Positions 8,738 through 16,750 of a stretch of DNA of 64,000 nucleotides are shown here, in pieces (the stretch's first letter is position 1; the number at the start of each line of letters is the position of its first letter). The position numbers and the translations under genes are program-made. This stretch comes from Vibrio xiamenensis (lineage in GTDB: Bacteria; Pseudomonadota; Gammaproteobacteria; Enterobacterales; Vibrionaceae). Below the pieces are notes generated by a model. That model ran no database searches, was not told the DNA's origin, and saw only the letters and a list, made by a program, of their open reading frames with translations. Location: contig NZ_FNDD01000022.1 of the NCBI RefSeq assembly GCF_900100015.1, positions 33,114-97,113 on the forward strand, in the 5' to 3' direction.

Positions 8738-9295
8738 TTATTTTTCTAGTAAAGCCAGTACATCTGCAGCACTGCCAGTTTCAGCAAGGCGTGGAAACAC
8801 CAGATTACAGCTGTTGTTGTGAGTATCGAGGTTCAAATCGGTCACACTGTCTGTTGCGATAGTGACGTTGTAACCAAGCTCAAAGGCTTGACGGGCAGTC
8901 GATTCCACACCAATTGAGGTTGCGATACCGACAATCACCACTTGTGTCACGCCAAGCTTTTGCAATTGCTGATCAAGGTCGGTTTTGTTGAAGGCTCCCC
9001 AAGTGGTTTTGGAGATCATGATATCGCTGTCTTGAACATTCAGTTCAGGTGTTAGCTCTGCCCAATCGGCGGGCAGCTGTGCATTACTGGCTGGGCCTGA
9101 ATCATTTCGACCGGGCGCGTGTCCGACCACATTGACGACCACCACAGGGCGCTGGTGACGGCGAAATGCCTCAGCAAGTGTGGCACTTTTGTCGATCACA
9201 GGTTGCGCTGGATGGACCGTTGGCAAAGCAATAATGCCTTTTTGCAGGTCAATAATAATCAGAGCAGTGTTGGTATCGAGGGTGGTGATAGCCAT
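8738..9295 (-). CDS. Isochorismatase-superfamily protein without the catalytic cysteine
   Basis: The 185-residue protein has the cysteine-hydrolase (isochorismatase) fold. Asp16 in 'IIIDLQKG' and the lysine in 'ISKTTWGAF' are in place, but where cysteine hydrolases read 'TxxCVxxTA' this protein reads 'TSIGVESTAR', so glycine replaces the nucleophile. From memory this variant text occurs widely in a distinct subfamily, so it is probably not a sequencing fault. The substrate is unknown and classical amidohydrolase chemistry is unlikely. The ATG at 9295 is preceded on the minus strand by AAGGAC at a good distance. It is a single-gene unit. Confidence 0.88.
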   Translation of the reverse strand: MAITTLDTNTALIIIDLQKGIIALPTVHPAQPVIDKSATLAEAFRRHQRPVVVVNVVGHAPGRNDSGPASNAQLPADWAELTPELNVQDSDIMISKTTWGAFNKTDLDQQLQKLGVTQVVIVGIATSIGVESTARQAFELGYNVTIATDSVTDLNLDTHNNSCNLVFPRLAETGSAADVLALLEK

Positions 9296-9453
9296 AATGG
9301 AAGTCCTTGTTTCTTAGGTCAGTAGTGCTATGGACAACATAGCTGCGAGAAAGTTTAGACTAGCACTGATTATGTGCTTCACCAAAAAAATGTGAGCCAG
9401 ATCAGGGATAAATACGAATCAAATTGATCAGAAATAACAGGATAGACACAAAC

Positions 9454-9483
9454 AACACGAGCCTCATAAAGAGGCTCGTGTTT
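9454..9483 (-). terminator. Intrinsic terminator of the decarboxylase gene
   Basis: Arms AACACGAGCCTC and GAGGCTCGTGTT form a 12-bp stem around ATAAA, just past the stop of the PLP decarboxylase gene. The T-tract on the minus strand is broken (GTTGTTTGTG), so it may be a moderate terminator. Confidence 0.65.
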
Positions 9484-9514
9484 GGACATTATGACGGATG
9501 TCGGTCGCTAGATA

Positions 9515-10708
9515 TTAGCCCATTTTACGGCTGGCCATCACTTCCTCTTCATTCATCACCACAGTTTGCGCGCGTTTGAAGAAGTTAAAGTCGGTTGCGG
9601 TTGCGCTGGTGTACGCACCCATCATACGGCCGATGATCAAGTCGCCATTTTCAAGTTTTGGCAACATGATGTTTTCAGCAATCACGTCGATACTGTCGCA
9701 TGTTGGGCCTGCCAAAACGCTAGAGAAAGTCTCAACAGCGTGTTTGGTGGTGTACAGCGGGTATTCGCCATGGTCAAAAATAATGCCACTGAATGAACCG
9801 TACAGACCATCGTCTAGGTAATACCAAGTTTGACCTTCGCGATCCGCTTGACCCATGACCGATGCCACTGATGTCATGCAGCCAGCCACAATAAAGCGAC
9901 CTGGTTCTGCCAACACTTGAACGGTTTCAGGCAGAGTATTCAGCGCTTGATTGATCGGCACGCAAAACTCGTCAATCGGCATCACAGCTTTGGTGTAGTT
10001 GACTGGGAATCCACCGCCAATATCCAAAGTGCTCAGTGCGGGTAGACCAAGTTCCACCACACGCTCCATCACTTCTTTACATGCCAAAATCGCATCCACG
10101 TATTTTTGCGGGTTCAAGGTTTGTGAACCAACGTGGAACGACAAGCCTTTGATACGAATACCAAGTTCTTTCGCACGAGTAATGATTTCAATCGCGTGAT
10201 CTGGGCTGCAACCAAATTTTTTCGACAAATCCGCAAATACGTCGGCATTGCGGAAACTCAAGCGCACCAATAGCTCAACCTCGTCGCGGTAAGCGATGAA
10301 TTTTTCAAGTTCATTAAGGTTGTCGACAACAAACACACAGCAGCCATACTCAAGCGCAGCGCGAATATCGGCATCGCGTTTGATTGGGTGGGTGTGGATG
10401 GTTTTGTCTGCAGGAACGCCTTCGCCTGCCACCAATTCCACTTCACCTGTGGTCGCCAAATCAAAGCTTGCGCCTTCTGCCAGCAAAGTACGAACAACAG
10501 CTGGGTGAGGAAGCGGCTTAAGTGCAAAGTGCAAAGTCACATTTGGTAATGCGTTTTGTAGTGCACGGTATTGGTGACGAACAGAGTCGCAATCAAGCAG
10601 CAACAAAGGTGCGCCAAATTGAGCAACTGAAGATTCGATTAGGTGAGTTTCTTCAGCGCTAAGAGCTGAAGGTGAGATAGAAAGTACATCCAACGCTGAT
10701 TGTGCCAT
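9515..10708 (-). CDS. Group IV PLP decarboxylase (ornithine/lysine type)
   Basis: The 397-residue enzyme belongs to the beta/alpha-barrel, fold-type III decarboxylases. It has the PLP lysine K64 in 'HFALKPLPHP', 'FHVGSQ' at 191, 'GGGFP' at 231, 'EPGRF' at 268 and the catalytic cysteine C337 in 'GPTCDSID', the last contributed across the dimer. Such Vibrio enzymes decarboxylate ornithine and/or lysine to putrescine or cadaverine in the cytosol. Diaminopimelate decarboxylase is less likely because the chain and C-terminus are of the ornithine type. The ATG at 10708 follows TGGAGG; the open frame to 10768 is a non-family extension. It diverges from the tyrosine-catabolism operon. Confidence 0.92.
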   Translation of the reverse strand: MAQSALDVLSISPSALSAEETHLIESSVAQFGAPLLLLDCDSVRHQYRALQNALPNVTLHFALKPLPHPAVVRTLLAEGASFDLATTGEVELVAGEGVPADKTIHTHPIKRDADIRAALEYGCCVFVVDNLNELEKFIAYRDEVELLVRLSFRNADVFADLSKKFGCSPDHAIEIITRAKELGIRIKGLSFHVGSQTLNPQKYVDAILACKEVMERVVELGLPALSTLDIGGGFPVNYTKAVMPIDEFCVPINQALNTLPETVQVLAEPGRFIVAGCMTSVASVMGQADREGQTWYYLDDGLYGSFSGIIFDHGEYPLYTTKHAVETFSSVLAGPTCDSIDVIAENIMLPKLENGDLIIGRMMGAYTSATATDFNFFKRAQTVVMNEEEVMASRKMG

Positions 10709-11176
10709 AGCAAGCCTCCAAGGTAGTGGGCAAACTTTTCGGAATTTGATCGAAAAGTTGAGCGTCAATAAAAGCGCGTTTAAACGCCGTCAAAGTCACT
10801 CTTGGATAGTTGCTCTATCGCCTTGCCACAAACAACCTGTGATGTACTCGGATTGGCTATCATCAAGAAGCAGGGCGATAATAAAAGCGCTTTTTAAAAA
10901 GCGCAACAAAAAAATCGCTAAAAAAATAAAATAATTTTTAGTTGTTGATATTTAAGGTTATTTATTGGTTTTTGTAAGTAGTTTCTTATCTCAAAATCGC
11001 CAATTATCAGTGATTTTATATTGTTAATGTCATGTTAAATTTACATTTTACACTTTTTGCCACCCACGTTTTTGAACGCCAAAAATTGCTTTCCAGCGCG
11101 CACCATCCACTTTTATAGAGCACGCACTGCTAGGCACGTTTAGTGCGCTGAAATCGGTGCTAAAGGAAGGTGAAAA
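10709..11176. other. 468-bp divergent intergenic region
   Basis: No gene is supported here. The stretch is AT-rich, with A-runs near 10900-10940, and must hold the promoters of the decarboxylase (leftward) and the hpd operon (rightward). The only operator-like element I noted is TGTCAT-N6-TTTACA at 11028-11045, which resembles the TyrR box TGTAAA-N6-TTTACA at 10 of 12 fixed positions. Confidence 0.5.
11028..11045 (+). promoter_or_regulatory. Possible TyrR box upstream of hpd
   Basis: The sequence TGTCAT-GTTAAA-TTTACA matches the TyrR consensus at 10 of 12 fixed positions and lies about 130 bases before a tyrosine-degradation operon. Location gives it some weight; the sequence is AT-rich, so chance matches are easy. 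Confidence 0.3.
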
Positions 11177-12250
11177 ATGACCAAGCAATATAATCCTCTG
11201 GGCTGCGATGGGTTTGAATTTGTCGAGTTTACCGCTGCCGATTCATTCGGTATTGAAGCGTTAAAATCGCTGTTTTTGGCGCTTGGATTTGCCAAAGTGG
11301 CCAAGCATCGTTCCAAGCAGGCGTGGCTTTTTCGCCAAGGAGACATCAACTTTATCGTTAATGCCGAGCCGCGCAGTCAAGCGCACAGCTTTGCCAGTAT
11401 TCATGGCCCTTCGGTGTGCGGCATGGCGTTTCGCGTCCAAGATGCGGCGATGGCACATAGCCATGCGTTAGCCAAAGGCGCTCAGCGTTATGTCACTGAA
11501 ATTGGCCCAATGGAGCTCAGTATTCCCGCGATTTATGGGGTGGGTGGCAGTCTGCTGTATTTCGTTGATCGTTATGGCGATAGCACCATCTATGACGTGG
11601 ATTTTAAGTTTTATTCCGAGTTCCGCTCAAAACCTTTGCCTGTCGAGGTGGGATTAACGGTTATTGACCATCTTACTCACAACGTTAACCGCGGCGGAAT
11701 GGATAAGTGGGCCGACTTTTATCAGCGCATTGGTAACTTTCAAGAAATTCGTCACTTTGATATTGAAGGCAAGCATACCGGTTTGGTCAGCCGAGCAATG
11801 ACGGCGCCGTGTGGCAAAATTCGGATTCCGATTAATGAATCCAGCGATGAACAATCGCAAATTCAGGAATTCATTCGTGACTACAACGGAGAGGGCATTC
11901 AGCATATCGCGCTCGCCACTGACAATATCTACGCCACAGTCGCACGGTTGTTAGAGCGTGGCGTGACGTTTATGTCAACGCCAAGCAGCTATTACGACAA
12001 AGTCAACCAACGTATCAAAGGGCATCAGGAAGATCTGGACAAGCTTAAAGAGCTGCAGATCCTCATCGACGGCTCTGCGGATAAAGACGGTATTTTGCTG
12101 CAGATCTTTACCCAAAATGTGATTGGTCCGGTGTTCTTTGAAGTCATTCAGCGCAAGGGTAATCAAGGCTTTGGTGAAGGTAATTTTCAAGCGCTGTTTG
12201 AGTCGATTGAAGACGATCAAATCCGCCGCGGAGTACTGAGCGATGCGTAG
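11177..12250 (+). CDS. hpd: 4-hydroxyphenylpyruvate dioxygenase
   Basis: The 357-residue non-haem iron enzyme converts 4-hydroxyphenylpyruvate to homogentisate, the committed step of tyrosine degradation. The two vicinal-oxygen-chelate domains carry the 2-His-1-Glu iron site: H165 in 'VIDHLTHNV', H243 in 'GIQHIALAT' and E322 in 'PVFFEVIQRKG'. The C-terminal 'GNQGFGEGNFQALFESIE' is the usual family ending. AAGGAAGGTG precedes the ATG. It is first in a tight operon; the last eight bases overlap the next start, so translational coupling is likely. Confidence 0.96.
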   Translation: MTKQYNPLGCDGFEFVEFTAADSFGIEALKSLFLALGFAKVAKHRSKQAWLFRQGDINFIVNAEPRSQAHSFASIHGPSVCGMAFRVQDAAMAHSHALAKGAQRYVTEIGPMELSIPAIYGVGGSLLYFVDRYGDSTIYDVDFKFYSEFRSKPLPVEVGLTVIDHLTHNVNRGGMDKWADFYQRIGNFQEIRHFDIEGKHTGLVSRAMTAPCGKIRIPINESSDEQSQIQEFIRDYNGEGIQHIALATDNIYATVARLLERGVTFMSTPSSYYDKVNQRIKGHQEDLDKLKELQILIDGSADKDGILLQIFTQNVIGPVFFEVIQRKGNQGFGEGNFQALFESIEDDQIRRGVLSDA

Positions 12251-13376
12251 ACGAATTCCAATACCACATAGTGAAGGACAATGTTCGCACCAAGCCCATG
12301 CGGATTTTCCGAAACAAGCGATTTATGAGCGCGAAGCCGGGCGCAGCGGATTTTTTGGTCCTGCAAGTCATTTTCATCATCAGCATCCACCGACGGCGTG
12401 GAGCGACTGGCAAGGGGAATTAAGACCGCGCTGCTTTGATTTTAACCGTGTAGATTCAAACGCTGATTCGCCTTGGCAAGTACCAGTATTACTCTCGAAT
12501 GCGCAATGCAAAATTCGCCTCTGGCGCACAGCAAAACCGATGCAGCACCTTGTGCGTAACGCCGATGGTGATGACCTGCTGTTTGTCCATCAAGGTGGTG
12601 GCGAGCTGTTTTGCGACTACGGACATTTGGTTCTCAACACTGGCGATTATGTGTTAATTCCTCGTTCGACCACTTGGCGAATCAGCCCTCACTCGGCGAT
12701 GATGTTACTGATGATTGAAAACACCGATGCCGGCTATGAGTTACCCGACAAAGGTATCGTTGGGCAGCACGCGATTTTCGACCCTGCAGTGCTTGAAGTC
12801 CCCAGTATCAACCAAACTTTTCGCCAGCAATACAGTGAAAAAACCACTCAAGTGCAGATTAAGCGCCGTGAACAACTCAGCGTGGTGACGTTTCCGTTTA
12901 ATCCACTGGATGCGATTGGTTGGCACGGCGACTTGTCGGTATTCAAACTCAATTGGCGCGATATCAGGCCGATAATGTCGCACCGTTATCATCTTCCGCC
13001 TTCGGCGCATACCACCTTTTTAGGTAACGACTTTGTGGTTTGTACCTTTGTGCCGCGTCCAATCGAGAGCGAACCAGGGGCGTTAAAAGTGCCGTTTTTT
13101 CACAACAATGACGACTTTGATGAAGTGTTGTTTTACCACAGTGGTGATTTCTTTAGTCGCGACAACATCGAACCGGGTATGGTGACTTTTCATCCGGCTG
13201 GCTTTACCCACGGCCCCCATCCCAAAGCCTTTGATGGTGCGCAAACAACCAGCAAAACGTTTACCGATGAAGTGGCGGTAATGATTGATACGCGCCACGC
13301 TTTGAGCGTGGGAGAGGCGGCACAGGCGGTGGAAAATAGCTCTTACGTCGATAGCTGGAAAGGAGCATTGAAATGA
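12243..13376 (+). CDS. hmgA: Homogentisate 1,2-dioxygenase
   Basis: The 377-residue cupin-fold enzyme opens the ring of homogentisate to maleylacetoacetate using Fe(II). Likely iron ligands are the glutamate and histidine regions in 'FDEVLFYHSGDFF' and 'FHPAGFTHGPHP', conserved across the family. The chain is about 60 residues shorter than the mammalian or Pseudomonas enzyme, in line with the shorter bacterial subgroup. It starts within the end of hpd and ends with an ATGA overlap into the fumarylacetoacetase gene. Loss of this gene in vibrios gives brown pyomelanin; here the frame is intact. Confidence 0.94.
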   Translation: MRRRIPIPHSEGQCSHQAHADFPKQAIYEREAGRSGFFGPASHFHHQHPPTAWSDWQGELRPRCFDFNRVDSNADSPWQVPVLLSNAQCKIRLWRTAKPMQHLVRNADGDDLLFVHQGGGELFCDYGHLVLNTGDYVLIPRSTTWRISPHSAMMLLMIENTDAGYELPDKGIVGQHAIFDPAVLEVPSINQTFRQQYSEKTTQVQIKRREQLSVVTFPFNPLDAIGWHGDLSVFKLNWRDIRPIMSHRYHLPPSAHTTFLGNDFVVCTFVPRPIESEPGALKVPFFHNNDDFDEVLFYHSGDFFSRDNIEPGMVTFHPAGFTHGPHPKAFDGAQTTSKTFTDEVAVMIDTRHALSVGEAAQAVENSSYVDSWKGALK

Positions 13377-14380
13377 AACTGGCGAGCGTGAAAACTGCGT
13401 CGCGAGATGGCCAACTTGTGGTGGTGAGCCGCGATCTGAAATGGTATTTGCCGGTTACGAGCATAGCGCCTACGTTGCAAAATGCACTCGACCATTGGCA
13501 GAGCGTGGCGCCTAAATTGGCCGAGGTATATCAAGCGCTTAATTCTGGCCATGCCAAGGGTGAGCCATTTTCTGCCAAACTCTGTTTGTCGCCATTGCCG
13601 CGTGCATATCAATGGGCGGATGGCTCTGCGTATGTTAATCATGTTGAGTTGGTACGCAAAGCGCGCGGCGCATCGATGCCAGCAGAATTTTGGACCGATC
13701 CGCTGATGTATCAAGGTGGGTCAGACAAATTTTTGTCACCGTGTGAAGACATTGTGCTTGGCGATCCTAACTGGGGGCTCGACTTTGAAGCGGAAGTGGC
13801 GGTTATTACCGATGACGTCGAAATGGGGATTTCGCCGCGCGATGCACGTGAGCGGATTCGCTTGCTGATGTTGGTCAACGATGTTTCGCTACGAGGCTTG
13901 ATACCGGCGGAACTGGCGAAAGGATTTGGCTTTTTTCAATCCAAACCCGCCAGCGCGTTTTCGCCTGTCGCCGTGACGCCCGATGAACTGGGCGAGGTTT
14001 GGGAGGGCGCCAAACTGTCGTTGCCACTTTGCAGCAGTCATAATGGGCAAATGTTTGGCTGTCCGAATGCGGGCGTTGATATGACATTTGATTTTGGAGT
14101 ATTGATCGCCCATGCCGCGAAAACTCGTGCGCTGTGCGCAGGGAGCATTGTTGGTTCAGGAACGGTGTCTAACAAGCAAGGGACTGATCATGGCAGTGCC
14201 ATAGATGAGGGAGGCGTTGGCTATTCGTGTTTGGCTGAGCTGAGAATGATTGAGACCATTCGTGATGGCGCGCCGCAAACGCCCTTTATGCAAGTTGGCG
14301 ATAGCATCAAAATAGAGATGTTTGATGTCAATGGCCGCTCAATATTTGGTGCGATTGAACAAAAAGTGGTGAGCCCATGA
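13373..14380 (+). CDS. Fumarylacetoacetate hydrolase family protein
   Basis: The 335-residue product is a fumarylacetoacetase that splits fumarylacetoacetate to fumarate and acetoacetate, the last step of tyrosine degradation. The FAH core is recognised by 'LDFEAEVAVITDDV', 'LMLVNDVSLRGLIPAEL' and 'GTVSNKQGTDHGSAIDEGG'. The acidic residues in the first motif bind the metal. Its ATG overlaps the hmgA stop as ATGA, with GGAG upstream. The family has members acting on other beta-diketones, but the operon makes the role clear. Confidence 0.94.
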   Translation: MKLASVKTASRDGQLVVVSRDLKWYLPVTSIAPTLQNALDHWQSVAPKLAEVYQALNSGHAKGEPFSAKLCLSPLPRAYQWADGSAYVNHVELVRKARGASMPAEFWTDPLMYQGGSDKFLSPCEDIVLGDPNWGLDFEAEVAVITDDVEMGISPRDARERIRLLMLVNDVSLRGLIPAELAKGFGFFQSKPASAFSPVAVTPDELGEVWEGAKLSLPLCSSHNGQMFGCPNAGVDMTFDFGVLIAHAAKTRALCAGSIVGSGTVSNKQGTDHGSAIDEGGVGYSCLAELRMIETIRDGAPQTPFMQVGDSIKIEMFDVNGRSIFGAIEQKVVSP

Positions 14381-15021
14381 CCATGACGCTCTACAGCTAT
14401 TGGCGCTCTTCGGCGGCGTATCGAGTGCGCATTGCGCTTAATTGGAAGCGTCTGGATTATCACACTCAACCGGTTCATTTGCTAAGAGACGGTGGCGAAC
14501 AGCACCAAACTTGGTATCGGGATTTAAACCCGAGTGAACTGGTGCCAACTTTGTGTGATGGCGATGTGGTACTGAATCAATCACTAGCCATTGTCGAATA
14601 TCTGGACGAGCGCTACCCAAGCCCAAATTTATTGCCTCGTCATGCAAAAGAGCGCGCCTTGGTGAGGGCGCTGGCACTGGATATCAGCGCAGATTTGCAT
14701 CCGCTCAATAACCTTCGAGTGTTGAATTATTTAACTGAACATTTTGCCGGGGATAAACACAGTAAAGTTGAATGGTATCGTCATTGGGTTGCGGTGAGTT
14801 TTACGGCTTTAGAGCAGCGGCTTAATCAACTTGGGGGGCAATGCTGTGTGGGTGATGAGGTGACATTGGCCGACGTTTGCTTGGTTCCGCAAGTCTATAA
14901 TGCTGAGCGATTTGCCTGTCCGATGGATAACTACCCTAAAATTCGTGAGATTTGTCAGTATCTTGAAACACTTCCTGCTTTTGAACTTGCAAATCCACAT
15001 GCTCAAGTGGATGCTGACTAA
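14377..15021 (+). CDS. maiA: Maleylacetoacetate isomerase (zeta-class GST)
   Basis: The 214-residue zeta-class glutathione transferase isomerises maleylacetoacetate to fumarylacetoacetate with glutathione as cofactor. The N-terminus 'YSYWRSSAAYRVRIALNWK' carries the zeta-class SSxxxRVR motif that binds glutathione. 'NPSELVPTL' and 'NQSLAIVEYLDE' complete the thioredoxin-like domain, and 'LADVCLVPQVYNAERF' is typical of the helical domain. It overlaps the preceding stop as ATGA and is the last gene of the four-gene operon. An alternative ATG two codons in would hardly change the product. Confidence 0.94.
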   Translation: MTMTLYSYWRSSAAYRVRIALNWKRLDYHTQPVHLLRDGGEQHQTWYRDLNPSELVPTLCDGDVVLNQSLAIVEYLDERYPSPNLLPRHAKERALVRALALDISADLHPLNNLRVLNYLTEHFAGDKHSKVEWYRHWVAVSFTALEQRLNQLGGQCCVGDEVTLADVCLVPQVYNAERFACPMDNYPKIREICQYLETLPAFELANPHAQVDAD

Positions 15022-15127
15022 CATTTTTAAACGAAAAGCTTAACCGTGCTCTATTTTGTTAATCATAACGAAGGGATATGTGCTAAACCTAAAGCATAGA
15101 ATCGACTTTTAAAGAGTAAGGACGTAA

Positions 15128-16675
15128 ATGGATTTCTTTGCCGATTTGAATAACAAAGATAGTGGCGACCCAAGCTGTCATGAGCCTTTACTAACGCATT
15201 CCAAACCATGGAAAATTCTTCTCGTTGATGACGACGAACAAGTCCACCAAATTACTCAGATAGCGCTATCAGATTTTGAATTCGAAGGCCGAAAACTGGA
15301 GTTGATTTCGGCACTTTCGGGCCAGGAAGCCAAGCAAGTGTTTGCCGAGCACGATGATATCGCGTTAGCTTTGATTGATGTGGTCATGGAGTCGGAGCAT
15401 GCGGGTTTATCGCTAGTCAAATATATTCGCGATGAATTAGGTAACGGCTTGATTCGTCTGGTGCTGCGTACTGGGCAAGCTGGGCAAGCGCCTGAAGATG
15501 TGGTGATCCGTGAATACAACATCGATGATTACAAAGAAAAGACCGAACTGACAACACAAAAACTGAAAACCTTGTTGTACTCAATGCTGCGTTCGTATCG
15601 CGACCTGTGCTTAATCGAAGAGCAAAAACAGGGGCTAAGCCGTGTTATCCAAGCTTCTGCATTGGTACAAAACACTACGACTTTACAGGCCTACGCCACT
15701 TCGGTACTGGATCAATTAACATCGCTGCTCAAACTGGAACGCTCAGCTTTTTATTGCCTGGTTCATCCAAGACCCAATGGTGAAGCGTCACGAGCATTAA
15801 CGCTGGCGGCGACGGGCAATTATTATGATTGCTACAGCGAGTGTGCTTTTGAGCGCTTACCCGAACCGGTCTCGACTCGCTGCAGCGAAGTGCTAGAAAA
15901 GAGAGAAAGCACCAGTTACCCAGACGCATATCTTTTATATGCCAACGACGAGCAGGGCGTTGATCGCTTGTTGTACGTGAATGTCAACCGTGAGCTCTCT
16001 GAGCTCGATAAACAGTTGCTTGAGATTTATATGCAAAACATCGGTCTTACCTTTGAAAACTTGACCTTAATGAATGACATCCGCGAAACCTCCAAAGAGC
16101 TGGTGTATAACCTCGCCAATGCCGTGGAAGCGCGCAGTAAAGAAACTGGGGCGCATGTTCAGCGAGTATCGTTGATTTGTGAAAAACTGGCCGAACTGAG
16201 CGGCTTAAGCGATAACGATGTCAATATGATCAAACACGCTTCGCCGCTTCATGATGTGGGTAAAGTTGCGATTCCTGATAGCATTTTGCACAAGCCCGGC
16301 AAGCTTGATCGAGAAGAGTGGAGTGAGATGCAAAAACACGTTGAGTATGGCGTCAATATTCTCAGTAACTCCAAGCGCCGTTTGTTTGCGGTAGCGCGAG
16401 AAATTGCGGGTACCCACCATGAGAAATGGGATGGTAGTGGCTATCCCAACGGTTTAAAAGGTGAGGAGATTCCAATCAGTGGGCGAATTGCCGCGCTTGC
16501 GGATGTCTTTGACGCCTTAGGGGCAAAGCGCAGTTATAAAGAGCCTTGGACCAACGAGGCGATTCGCGAAGAAATCGAAGCCCAGCGTGGCAAACATTTT
16601 GACCCGGAATTGGTCGATTTAATGCTCGCCAATTGGCAAAGCTTCGTTGATATTCGTAGCCAACTGCCAGATTAA
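15128..16675 (+). CDS. Response regulator with HD-GYP c-di-GMP phosphodiesterase domain
   Basis: The 515-residue protein has a receiver domain (about 27-145, phosphoacceptor D84 in 'LIDVVMES', acidic pocket D34-D36, lysine near 136), a middle DUF3369-like sensor region (about 175-310) and an HD-GYP domain (about 320-510). The HD pair is at 375-376 ('LHDVGKVAIPD') and 'HHEKWDGSGYPNGLKG' is complete, so hydrolysis of c-di-GMP to GMP is expected. It lies beside a histidine kinase encoded convergently, separated by one terminator, and the two probably form a signalling pair. GAGTAAGGA lies eight bases before the ATG. Confidence 0.94.
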   Translation: MDFFADLNNKDSGDPSCHEPLLTHSKPWKILLVDDDEQVHQITQIALSDFEFEGRKLELISALSGQEAKQVFAEHDDIALALIDVVMESEHAGLSLVKYIRDELGNGLIRLVLRTGQAGQAPEDVVIREYNIDDYKEKTELTTQKLKTLLYSMLRSYRDLCLIEEQKQGLSRVIQASALVQNTTTLQAYATSVLDQLTSLLKLERSAFYCLVHPRPNGEASRALTLAATGNYYDCYSECAFERLPEPVSTRCSEVLEKRESTSYPDAYLLYANDEQGVDRLLYVNVNRELSELDKQLLEIYMQNIGLTFENLTLMNDIRETSKELVYNLANAVEARSKETGAHVQRVSLICEKLAELSGLSDNDVNMIKHASPLHDVGKVAIPDSILHKPGKLDREEWSEMQKHVEYGVNILSNSKRRLFAVAREIAGTHHEKWDGSGYPNGLKGEEIPISGRIAALADVFDALGAKRSYKEPWTNEAIREEIEAQRGKHFDPELVDLMLANWQSFVDIRSQLPD

Positions 16676-16693
16676 CTGTCACGAATAACGTTC

Positions 16694-16722
16694 CAAAAAA
16701 GCCACCGTTGAGGTGGCTTTTT
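16694..16722. terminator. Bidirectional intrinsic terminator
   Basis: AAAAAAGCCACC and GGTGGCTTTTTT form a perfect stem around a five-base loop between the HD-GYP regulator and the convergent histidine kinase. Confidence 0.87.
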
Positions 16723-16750
16723 TATCTCAGCAATTTCAGCAATTACGCCA

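Noticed and set aside
10746..10934. 62-residue frame in the decarboxylase/hpd intergenic region
   Set aside because: Low-complexity lysine-rich end from A-runs, no ribosome site, and it lies in a promoter region.
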